Of a DNA stretch of 64,000 nt, positions 6,141-13,664 are shown piece by piece. The notes below the pieces were generated by a model. That model made no database searches and was not told the DNA's origin. It saw only the letters and a program-made list of their open reading frames with translations. Every line of letters begins with the position of its first letter. Position 1 is the stretch's first letter. This stretch comes from CAZHHH01 sp052400685 (GTDB taxonomy: Bacteria; Bacteroidota; Bacteroidia; Bacteroidales; Marinilabiliaceae). The DNA lies in NCBI GenBank assembly GCA_052400685.1, contig JBQTGJ010000011.1. One strand, 5' to 3'. Both the position numbers and the translations under genes were made by a program.

Positions 6141-8395
6141 TTCGTACTTAATATTTCATTTATTTTTTCAAATAATGGCTTTACACTTATGAAGTCATTA
6201 TTATTTAAGTCATTTAAATTAAGTGCAAAATCTCTTTTTTTGCCTTTAAATAGAACTATCTCACCACCACCTTTTATTTGCTCTTTTTTAAAATAATGAT
6301 TCAATGATTCTAGACCATAGAACAATAATTCAATAGAGAGAATAGATTCATTTTTAAAGGTATCATTACCTGATTTTATCACCTGCTTAATTATGCTTTC
6401 ATTTTCAGGAACAGGCAATAGAATCGCATATGCACTTTTTGTTTTATGCTTGATTGTTAATGCCTTTTTGGGATTTTCTTCACAAATCAAATATTTTTTC
6501 TTTAATCCATTCCACACATTATATCCCTCTTGGTCAAAATCAAACAGGGCAATAAATGTTTTCTCTGGATAATTCGAAAAAATTCCGTCTTGTGCATCTT
6601 CCGCTCTCCTAAAGAGATTACCTAAAAAAGAAGCGTCAAAGCAGTCTTGTATAAAAAAAGGCATCGCTGTTTCAAATAGCTTTTTCCAAGCTGTTTCTAG
6701 TATAATTTTGTCAGTTATACCTTCTGTAAATAGAACAGGTAAATCAGTATTTCCAATATTATAATTAATACTTGTACTACTATCCTCATGTGATATTGTT
6801 GCTATACCTTCAGTTAGAATATTTATGGCATTTGACTTTATTTCTTTCTTGATTTTCTGTTCTCCATTCTTCTCAATGATGTAAATTGATTCTTCAGGAC
6901 TTAATGCCACTGTAGTAGGTGAATGTGTTGCCATTATAACCCTAAATCCCTGCTCTTTAATAAATAAATTCTCTAATACATTGAGCAGTCTACTTATCAT
7001 AGAAGGGTGAAGTGATGAATCAACTTCATCTAATAATAAAACCCTTGGAGTAATTTTGTTTTTTCTTGTCTTATATATCAGTAAGGATAACGCAATTAGT
7101 GTTTTTTCTCCTGATGAAAGTTGTTCAAATGTAGTAGTATATCCTTTTTCTTTATGTATTAAAGTAATTTGAACTTTTATGTTCTTTTTATCAACTCCTA
7201 GAAATTGCTGATTTGGTGCAGTATGCAAAAAGTATCCATTACAATCATACTCAGTTAATACATTGTTTATTTGTTCAACAGGAGATAAACCATGCTTTTC
7301 TATAAATTTCTCTGCACTTAAAAATGCAAGGTTTTGACCATATTCTGTAGCTTGAATTTTATTTAAGCTATTCTGAGTCTTCTTTAATTGATATTCTTTT
7401 TCCTCATTAGCTATGTCTTCAAGAAAAAGGTTGGGAGACTCAAAGTCATTGTTGTTAAGACTAAAAATACTTTTACCTTGGACTGTATTCTTTAGAAACT
7501 TAAACAAACCCTCATCTTCATCAGATAAGTACTCGTCACAAGTGTTTTCTATTTCATTAAACTTCAGTTTTAGTTTGTCATATGTAAAATCTTCAATTCT
7601 GCCTTTACTGCCATTTAAGTATTGATGTGCAAACTGAAAAAACTGAGGAGTAAATAACTGTTGTTTTGCCTGAATAGCATTGGAAATATTTTGTTCATCT
7701 TTAAACTGTACAAGCAATTCAAAATCCCTTTTATTGCCAAAACATTGTTCGAAATTAAAATTAGGTTGATTATTAAAATTGAAGATTAATTGGTTAACTA
7801 GAGATTCTTTTAATTGAGTGTATCTTATTTTTAAGTTGTCATAACTTATGTCATTTACACTACCTTTAGCATTGTTTAGATATTGATATGCAAATTGAAA
7901 GAATTTAGGAGTAAATAACTGTTGCTTTACTCTAATAGCATTAGGGATATTTTGCTCTTTTTTACATTCATCAATTAATTCAAAGTCCTTTATATTATTA
8001 AAATGCTGCTCAAAACTAAAACCAGGTTTTTGCATTAAATTATATAAATGTTGGTCTAGTGAGTTGTTTGTCTGTACACTAAATTGGTTGGCTTTATTTT
8101 TAAACTGCTGAATCTTATTAAAGTATTGCTGCTTTTCTGTATTCCATTCATTTAATCGATTTTGAAACTGAGGGTTCTGCTGCAAATTACCAGTAAAAAC
8201 TGTGAAGTCATTGTAGTTATAATACACAATTTCAGACTTATCAACTCCTTCAATTCCAACATTACCTTTTTTTACTGCATTCAACAAATGAGTCTTACCT
8301 GAGCCATTTTTTCCTGTTATAATTGAAAAATCATTTAGCTCAATCGAGTCAAATTTTGTTATTGAAATGTATGGTTGTATAAAATTAAGTTTCAT
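6128..8395 (-). CDS. AAA family ATPase with TOPRIM-like domain (OLD-like), internal duplication
   Basis: 755 residues from the ATG at 8395; a TTG six codons upstream is also in frame but gives a less typical start. Numbering below counts from that TTG. Walker A GKNGSGKT is at 34-41, the ABC-type signature LSSGE at 432-436, Walker B RVLLLDEVDSSLHP at 457-470, and the H-loop MATHSPT at 494-500. A TOPRIM-like domain follows (LFTEGITDK 562-570, ALFDFDQEG 622-630). This order is that of OLD-family and related ATP-driven nucleases, several of which act in phage defence. The insert between Walker A and the signature holds two copies of a module of about 75 residues (129-206 and 217-288) sharing NAI-x-x-KQQLFTP and FFQFA-x-QYLN. 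The 3' end overlaps the core of the attC-like site. Confidence 0.8.
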   Translation of the reverse strand: MKLNFIQPYISITKFDSIELNDFSIITGKNGSGKTHLLNAVKKGNVGIEGVDKSEIVYYNYNDFTVFTGNLQQNPQFQNRLNEWNTEKQQYFNKIQQFKNKANQFSVQTNNSLDQHLYNLMQKPGFSFEQHFNNIKDFELIDECKKEQNIPNAIRVKQQLFTPKFFQFAYQYLNNAKGSVNDISYDNLKIRYTQLKESLVNQLIFNFNNQPNFNFEQCFGNKRDFELLVQFKDEQNISNAIQAKQQLFTPQFFQFAHQYLNGSKGRIEDFTYDKLKLKFNEIENTCDEYLSDEDEGLFKFLKNTVQGKSIFSLNNNDFESPNLFLEDIANEEKEYQLKKTQNSLNKIQATEYGQNLAFLSAEKFIEKHGLSPVEQINNVLTEYDCNGYFLHTAPNQQFLGVDKKNIKVQITLIHKEKGYTTTFEQLSSGEKTLIALSLLIYKTRKNKITPRVLLLDEVDSSLHPSMISRLLNVLENLFIKEQGFRVIMATHSPTTVALSPEESIYIIEKNGEQKIKKEIKSNAINILTEGIATISHEDSSTSINYNIGNTDLPVLFTEGITDKIILETAWKKLFETAMPFFIQDCFDASFLGNLFRRAEDAQDGIFSNYPEKTFIALFDFDQEGYNVWNGLKKKYLICEENPKKALTIKHKTKSAYAILLPVPENESIIKQVIKSGNDTFKNESILSIELLFYGLESLNHYFKKEQIKGGGEIVLFKGKKRDFALNLNDLNNNDFISVKPLFEKINEILSTNAQQ

Positions 8396-8430
8396 TCTTT
8401 TCAATTTTAGCAAATGGTTTCATGTATGAT

Positions 8431-8494
8431 GCCCAACGCACTCATAAAGTTATTATTATTTATAAAGTATTCGCGTAATTTTTTTTACGAATAC
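8431..8494 (-). repeat. Outer cassette-array boundary: core GTTGGGC plus hairpin
   Basis: On the minus strand CGTTGGGC (8431-8438) is a perfect match to the attC right core GTTRRRY and lies 35 bp before the ATPase start. Next to it GTATTCGCGTAA at 8467-8478 pairs with TTACGAATAC at 8485-8494. No second core is visible, so this may be a truncated attC-like site marking the right end of the array. The following 8495-8740 stretch has no feature I can recognise. Confidence 0.4.
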
Positions 8495-8740
8495 AAAAAA
8501 AACTCGCACAGATACTTACATCTATTAAGCTGAATCCATTTGAGATAAACAGTCGATCGTACCAAATTTTATTTTTTTAATTCCCGACTTTCAAATCTTT
8601 TTTCTTTAAGCGTTGACGTCGATTCTTCATCGTAAATAATTTACAATAATTAACCGTGACCAAAGAACTGCCGTGATCACTTATAAAGTGCCGGCGGGAA
8701 AAGTCTTATTTCGGGGCTTTGATAATAAAACGTCGAGGAC

Positions 8741-8817
8741 AAGGCTTTTGAAACCAGTGCGTTTGCTAATTGTAAATGACTGTTTCAAAAACGAGAATAA
8801 CGCAGTATGTGGCTTTT
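8741..8817 (+). repeat. Intergenic palindromic element, internal part only
   Basis: Carries the family core GTTTGCTAATTGTAAATGAC and ends AATAACGCAGTA. Its stem is CTTTTGAAAC at 8745-8754 pairing with GTTTCAAAAA at 8782-8791, different in sequence from other copies but still complementary. Terminal inverted repeats are missing. Confidence 0.5.
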
Positions 8818-8880
8818 CCTTGCAAAGACGATATATTACAGAAACTAAATGCCGAAGGTTTTAACCGACCAATTATTTAA

Positions 8881-8888
8881 TATCTTTG
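8881..8888 (+). promoter_or_regulatory. Probable -7 box of the rlmD promoter
   Basis: TATCTTTG matches the Bacteroidota TAnnTTTG consensus exactly. No clear -33 TTG is found at 19-21 bp. It overlaps the in-frame TTG at 8886, which argues that translation starts further downstream. Confidence 0.5.
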
Positions 8889-8906
8889 GCGCAAAATAAT
8901 TTTGTT

Positions 8907-10316
8907 GTGGGAAGATCCAGAAAAAACAAACCGGTGCTCGAAGGGCTCGAGATTACAGATATAGCCGCTGAAGGAAAATCTTTGGGGAAAGTTAACGATA
9001 AGGTGGTTTTTGTCACGCAAACCATTCCTGGCGATGTGGTGGATGTGCAGGTGACCAAAAAACGACGTAATTATTATGAAGGGTTTCCGATCCTTTTTCA
9101 TAGTTATTCAAAGTTACGAATAGAGCCTTTTTGCGAGCATTTTGGCGTGTGTGGTGGCTGCAAATGGCAGCAATTGCCGTATAAAGAACAGCTGGCTTTT
9201 AAGCAACGCGAAGTATTTAACAATTTAACAAGGATAGGGAAGGTGCAGCTGCCCGAAATAATGCCCATCCTGGGGTCGCCGTCCGAAACGTTTTATCGTA
9301 ATAAACTGGAGTTTACCTTTTCAAATAAACGTTGGTTAACGCAGGATGAAATGGCCTCCGATGAAGTAATAACCGACAACAATGGTCTGGGTTTTCACAT
9401 TCCCGGTATGTTCGACAAGGTGGTGGATATCAAACAGTGTCATCTGCAACCCGAACCTTCCAACAGTATTCGGTTGGACATAAAAGAATATGCCGAAGCC
9501 CATGGTCTCACTTTTTTTGATTTGAGGAATAGGGGCGGTCTGCTGCGCACACTGATGATTCGCACCGCCACCACTGGCGAAGTCATGGTTGTTCTCTCTT
9601 TTTATGAGGACGATGAGGTTGCGCGTGAAGCTTTGCTGAACCATCTGATTGAGAAATTCCCGCAGGTAACATCGTGGATGTACGTTATTAATGGTAAAGC
9701 CAACGATACAATTACCGACTTGCCCATTGAATTGTTTGCCGGCCGTGATCATATTTTTGAGGTGATGGAAGATCTGACCTTTAAAATAGGGCCTAAATCT
9801 TTTTTCCAAACCAATTCGGAACAGGCACTGAATCTGTATCGGGTTGCCCGTGATTTTGCAGGCCTGACAGGTGACGAAACCGTTTATGATCTCTACACCG
9901 GAACGGGAACCATTGCTAACTTTTTGGCACATCAGGCCAAAAAAGTAATCGGAATTGAATATGTTCCGGAAGCCATTGAAGATGCCGTTGTGAATGCCGA
10001 AATTAATAAAATTGACAACACTACTTTTATGGCGGGTGATATGAAAGACTTGCTAACGGCCGAATTGTTTGATAAATATGGTCATCCCGATGTTATTATT
10101 ACCGATCCGCCGCGTGCCGGGATGCATGCCGATGTGGTTCAATCTATATTGAATGCGGCGCCCGAACGGATTGTTTATGTGAGTTGTAATTCGGCCACTC
10201 AGGCCCGTGATCTTAATTTGCTCGACATTCGTTATACGGTGGCTAAAGTACAGCCCGTTGATATGTTTCCACATACGCACCATGTTGAAAATGTGGTATT
10301 GCTGGAACGGCGTTAG
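8907..10316 (+). CDS. rlmD: 23S rRNA (uracil-5-)-methyltransferase RlmD
   Basis: A TrmA/RlmD-family enzyme that uses S-adenosylmethionine to methylate a uracil of 23S rRNA (U1939 in E. coli). From the N-terminus: a TRAM domain (EGLEITDIAAEGKSLGKV), the Fe-S cluster cysteines in FCEHFGVCGGCKWQQ with a fourth Cys in DIKQCHLQP, a SAM-binding stretch VYDLYTGTGTIANFL, and the catalytic end ITDPPRAGMH...VYVSCNSATQARDL with the nucleophilic Cys. A TTG at 8886 would add seven residues but falls inside a -7 promoter box, so the GTG at 8907 (M-GRSRKNKPVLEGLE) is preferred; family members often begin just there. Which rRNA position is methylated cannot be decided by sequence alone, because several TrmA-family paralogues exist in Bacteroidota. 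Confidence 0.9.
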   Translation: MGRSRKNKPVLEGLEITDIAAEGKSLGKVNDKVVFVTQTIPGDVVDVQVTKKRRNYYEGFPILFHSYSKLRIEPFCEHFGVCGGCKWQQLPYKEQLAFKQREVFNNLTRIGKVQLPEIMPILGSPSETFYRNKLEFTFSNKRWLTQDEMASDEVITDNNGLGFHIPGMFDKVVDIKQCHLQPEPSNSIRLDIKEYAEAHGLTFFDLRNRGGLLRTLMIRTATTGEVMVVLSFYEDDEVAREALLNHLIEKFPQVTSWMYVINGKANDTITDLPIELFAGRDHIFEVMEDLTFKIGPKSFFQTNSEQALNLYRVARDFAGLTGDETVYDLYTGTGTIANFLAHQAKKVIGIEYVPEAIEDAVVNAEINKIDNTTFMAGDMKDLLTAELFDKYGHPDVIITDPPRAGMHADVVQSILNAAPERIVYVSCNSATQARDLNLLDIRYTVAKVQPVDMFPHTHHVENVVLLERR

Positions 10317-10404
10317 ACATTTTTTTGACGGGTGTAAATCAATTAATAGTGGAGGAGTGGTACGCCGGCGCTTAAAAAACATTCTTTTTTTTTGCCGATA
10401 ATTA

Positions 10405-10434
10405 TTGTTACAAAAGGATAACTTCCTATATTTG
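10405..10434 (+). promoter_or_regulatory. Promoter of tRNA-Leu
   Basis: -33 TTG at 10405-10407, a 19-bp spacer, then the -7 box TATATTTG at 10427-10434. This matches the Bacteroidota sigma-ABfr consensus and lies 23 bp before the tRNA. Confidence 0.75.
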
Positions 10435-10457
10435 CACCGCTGAAAATATTAATGTCT

Positions 10458-10541
10458 GCCCAGATGGCGAAATTGGTAGACGCGCTAGTTTCAGGGACTA
10501 GTGTACGCAAGTACGTGCAGGTTCGAGTCCTGTTCTGGGCA
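10458..10541 (+). tRNA. tRNA-Leu (anticodon CAG)
   Basis: The acceptor arms GCCCAGA and TCTGGGC pair fully, with A as discriminator. The D-arm holds TGGTAGACGCGC, the anticodon arm is CTAGTTTCAGGGACTAG with CAG in the loop, there is a long variable arm (GTACGCAAGTAC) as in leucine tRNAs, and the T-arm is CAGGTTCGAGTCCTG. CCA is not encoded. The tRNA is single, with its own promoter and terminator. Confidence 0.95.
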
Positions 10542-10546
10542 CTTTT

Positions 10547-10584
10547 AAAAAAGCACTTAAATCATTTGGTTTAAGTGCTTTTTT
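10547..10584 (+). terminator. Rho-independent terminator after tRNA-Leu
   Basis: AAAAAAGCACTTAAA pairs with TTTAAGTGCTTTTTT around the loop TCATTTGG, with a T-tract on the right and an A-tract on the left, so it could act on both strands. Confidence 0.85.
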
Positions 10585-11084
10585 GATTTATAAAGCGCAA
10601 TAGAAAATTCTCTGTCGGTATTCAATTTCTATTTTTCTACATTTTTCACGGCTGTTTGCAACCGAAAGTCACCCTGATATTTTTTGGCTTCTATCAAATT
10701 GTTTTATTCGATGTTGATATCTGCCTGGCTAATCGCTTTGATCGCTGTAGTTTTAAAAATGGCAGTGATTGGCGCTGTTGTTTGTGTTGCTCTATGGCTT
10801 TTATAGCTGTAAAGCCTTGATCTCAAATTTATAACTTAATTTTTTGACTGTGAAGCATCCACTCTGAATTGAATCGTTTATCCATGCAAATGGTACAAAA
10901 ATGCATTGTTTGGAAGTCTAAATGGTGTAGTTTTGTTTATATATGGTAAAAAATGATAAATCAGATTGCATTATATTGTTGATTGGTCGAGAAATCATTT
11001 TGTTTGATGTTGAGTAAATGAATGGCTTCATGAAGAGGCGGTTTTTGTAATCCAATAGAGAACAGTTAGCTAAAAACAAATACT
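10585..11084. other. Non-coding gap upstream of the polysaccharide locus
   Basis: No reading frame, repeat or consensus promoter that I can support. The space is long enough to hold an activator-dependent promoter for the GH3 gene. Confidence 0.4.
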
Positions 11085-13514
11085 ATGAATTTATTCCGAA
11101 TGAAAATTTACAAAGTTATTCTATCTGCTTTGTGCTTGATATTATTGACGTCGGCAGGGCGGAAAGATGAACACAAAATCTATCACAAAGGATGGATTGA
11201 TTTCAATAAAAATGGAGAGAAGGATTTATTTGAAGATCCGACTCAGAGTGTTGACGTACGTGTTGCCGATCTTTTATCGCAAATGACGATGGAAGAAAAA
11301 ACCTGTCAGATGGCTACACTTTATGGTTTTTCACGGGTTTTGGAAGATGAATTGCCCAATGAGAAATGGAAAAGCAGAGTGTGGAAAGATGGTATTGCAA
11401 ATATTGATGAACACTTGAATACGATACAAAACCGGCCATATACCTACACCAAATATGCTTATCCGTATAGCAATCATGCCGAGGCCATAAATGTTGTTCA
11501 AAAATGGTTTATTGAAGAAACACGGATGGGTATTCCGGTCGATTTTACCAATGAAGGGGTGCATGGATTGTGTCACAAAAGAGCCACTCCTTTGCCGGCT
11601 CCCATTGGAATTGGGGCTACCTGGAATAAAGAGTTGGTTTATCAGGCGGGTCAAATTGTTGGACGCGAGGCCAAAGTTTTAGGATATACCAATATTTATG
11701 CTCCAATACTTGACGTTGCCAGTGATCCTCGTTGGGGACGGGTTGTTGAGTGTTATGGTGAAGATCCGTTTCATATCGGTGAATTGGGGGTGGCGATGAC
11801 TAAAGGTTTGCAATCGGAGGGCGTCGCATCCACCGTTAAGCATTTTGCGGTGTATAGTGTGCCTAAAGGGGCCCGTGATGGCCAGGCGCGAACTGATCCG
11901 CATGTTGCGCCACGCGAAATGCACCAACTGTATCTTTATCCCTTTAAAAAGGTCATTGAAGAGGCTAAGCCTATGGGAGTCATGAGTAGTTACAACGATT
12001 ATGACGGCGTGCCGATAACGGGCAGTTATTACTTCCTGACCGAGTTGTTACGACAGCAATTTGGATTTGAAGGGTATGTGGTATCTGATAGCGAAGCGGT
12101 TGAATATTTGTTTGATAAGCATGCTGTTGCGACGGATTATAGTGATGCCGTGCGGCAAGCAGTTGAAGCCGGATTGAATGTTCGCACTACCTTTAGAACG
12201 CCGGAATCATATATTGAACCTTTGCGTGAGTTGATTAAGGAAGGGCGTATTTCGATGCAAACCATTGATGCGCGTGTGGCTGATGTATTGCGAGTAAAAA
12301 TGAGACTGGGTTTGTTTGACAATCCTTTTGTCAGTGATCCCCAGTTGGCCAACAAGATTGTTCATACCGACGAAAATGAAGCTTTTTCACGGCAGATCAC
12401 CAGAGAGTCGATGGTTTTATTGAAAAATGAAAATAATCTTTTACCTCTTGATGTCAATAAAATTGAGGATTTGTTGGTTGTCGGTCCTTTGGCCGATGCA
12501 ACCGGTTATACTTTTAGCCGGTATGGCCCGGCCGATAATACGTCTGTGTCGGTTTATAAAGGAATTAAAGATTATGGCGAAGGTAAGTTCAATGTGAATT
12601 ACGTAAAAGGTTGTGACGTGATGGATGCGAGCTGGCCCGAAAGTGAATTGATGGATGTGCCTTTAACTGAGGAGGAGCAAGCTGGTATTGACGAAGCCGT
12701 TGAGCAAGCAAAAAAATCAGATGTCATTATAGCCGTTGTAGGTGAGGATGAGAAGAGAGTTGGTGAAAGTAAATCGCGTACTTCACTTCAGTTACCCGGC
12801 CGGCAATTGCAACTGGTGAAGGCGCTCTATGCGACCGGAAAACCGGTTGTTCTTGTTTTAATTAACGGACAGCCTTTAACTATTAATTGGGAAAATAAAT
12901 ATATCCCGGCTATTTTAGAAGCCTGGTTTCCCGGAACATCGGCAGGTGATGTGGTGGCTGAAACTTTGTTTGGCGACAATAATCCGGGGGGAAAATTATC
13001 TGTTACATTTCCAAAATCAACCGGTCAAATACCTCTGAATTTTCCATTTAAAAAAGGTTCGCATGGCGGACAGACCGAAGATGTGGGTAACGGATATGGA
13101 ACAACCCGCGTCACTGAACCTTTATATCCGTTTGGGTATGGATTGAGTTATACAACATTTCAATATAACGATTTAAAAATTAGTCCTGTAAGTGCTTTTT
13201 CTCAGGCTGATATTCATATTTCGTTTAAGGTAACTAATACCGGGGAAGTTGAAGGTGATGAAGTCGTTCAATTGTACCTTGAGGATGTTGTTAGTAGTGT
13301 AACAACTTATGAGTCGCAACTGAGAGGTTTTGAGCGGGTCCGTTTATTGCCGGGCGAGACAAAGACGGTAAATATAACTCTGCATCCTGATGATTTGCAG
13401 TTGTTGGATAAAAATATGAACTGGACGGTTGAACCTGGTCAGTTTAATGTGAAAGTTGGAAGCTCATCGACTAACATTAAATTAAATGGAAGTTTTGAGA
13501 TTCATAGCCTTTAG
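11085..13514 (+). CDS. Glycoside hydrolase family 3 (beta-glycosidase), secreted
   Basis: 809 residues. The signal peptide is easiest to read from Met6 (MKIYKVILSALCLILLTSA), so the true start may be 15 bp downstream. A calcium-loop-like segment WIDFNKNGEKDLFEDP (37-52) precedes the (beta/alpha)8 domain, as in many Bacteroidota GH3 enzymes. The nucleophile is Asp335 in YVVSDSEAV; the substrate motifs KHFAVYS and GRVVECYGEDP are present. The alpha/beta-sandwich domain and a C-terminal fibronectin-III-like domain (GDEVVQLYLEDV) follow. It acts by retaining hydrolysis of beta-linked terminal glucose- or xylose-type sugars; exact specificity cannot be read. It is the first gene of the polysaccharide locus, next to a uronate lyase, and probably periplasmic. 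Confidence 0.88.
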   Translation: MNLFRMKIYKVILSALCLILLTSAGRKDEHKIYHKGWIDFNKNGEKDLFEDPTQSVDVRVADLLSQMTMEEKTCQMATLYGFSRVLEDELPNEKWKSRVWKDGIANIDEHLNTIQNRPYTYTKYAYPYSNHAEAINVVQKWFIEETRMGIPVDFTNEGVHGLCHKRATPLPAPIGIGATWNKELVYQAGQIVGREAKVLGYTNIYAPILDVASDPRWGRVVECYGEDPFHIGELGVAMTKGLQSEGVASTVKHFAVYSVPKGARDGQARTDPHVAPREMHQLYLYPFKKVIEEAKPMGVMSSYNDYDGVPITGSYYFLTELLRQQFGFEGYVVSDSEAVEYLFDKHAVATDYSDAVRQAVEAGLNVRTTFRTPESYIEPLRELIKEGRISMQTIDARVADVLRVKMRLGLFDNPFVSDPQLANKIVHTDENEAFSRQITRESMVLLKNENNLLPLDVNKIEDLLVVGPLADATGYTFSRYGPADNTSVSVYKGIKDYGEGKFNVNYVKGCDVMDASWPESELMDVPLTEEEQAGIDEAVEQAKKSDVIIAVVGEDEKRVGESKSRTSLQLPGRQLQLVKALYATGKPVVLVLINGQPLTINWENKYIPAILEAWFPGTSAGDVVAETLFGDNNPGGKLSVTFPKSTGQIPLNFPFKKGSHGGQTEDVGNGYGTTRVTEPLYPFGYGLSYTTFQYNDLKISPVSAFSQADIHISFKVTNTGEVEGDEVVQLYLEDVVSSVTTYESQLRGFERVRLLPGETKTVNITLHPDDLQLLDKNMNWTVEPGQFNVKVGSSSTNIKLNGSFEIHSL

Positions 13515-13589
13515 CATTGTCTGTTGTGCTGAATGAAAGGCCTCGCTTAATAAAGTAGCTTTTTTTGTGCATCATTAATGTGATGCGAG

Positions 13590-13631
13590 CATGAGAGTGA
13601 TCACTCATAAAGATGAATGATTACTCTCATG
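13590..13631. promoter_or_regulatory. Strong hairpin upstream of the lyase gene
   Basis: CATGAGAGTGATCA at 13590-13603 pairs with TGATTACTCTCATG at 13618-13631 with one mismatch and a 14-nt loop. No T-tract follows, so it is a poor terminator; an operator or mRNA processing element is possible. It lies 33 bp before the heparinase-type gene. Confidence 0.45.
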
Positions 13632-13664
13632 GTTCGTTTCATATGGTAAAAACAAACAAATTAT

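Noticed and set aside
1..8500. A canonical integron with intI
   Set aside because: No tyrosine integrase or attI can be seen in the window; only the cassette-like sites support the idea.
8673..8864. 63-codon + frame before rlmD
   Set aside because: It covers a palindromic element fragment and has no homologous features; repeat sequence explains it.
9336..9932. 198-codon minus-strand frame within rlmD
   Set aside because: Fully antisense to a conserved methyltransferase; no recognisable protein motif.
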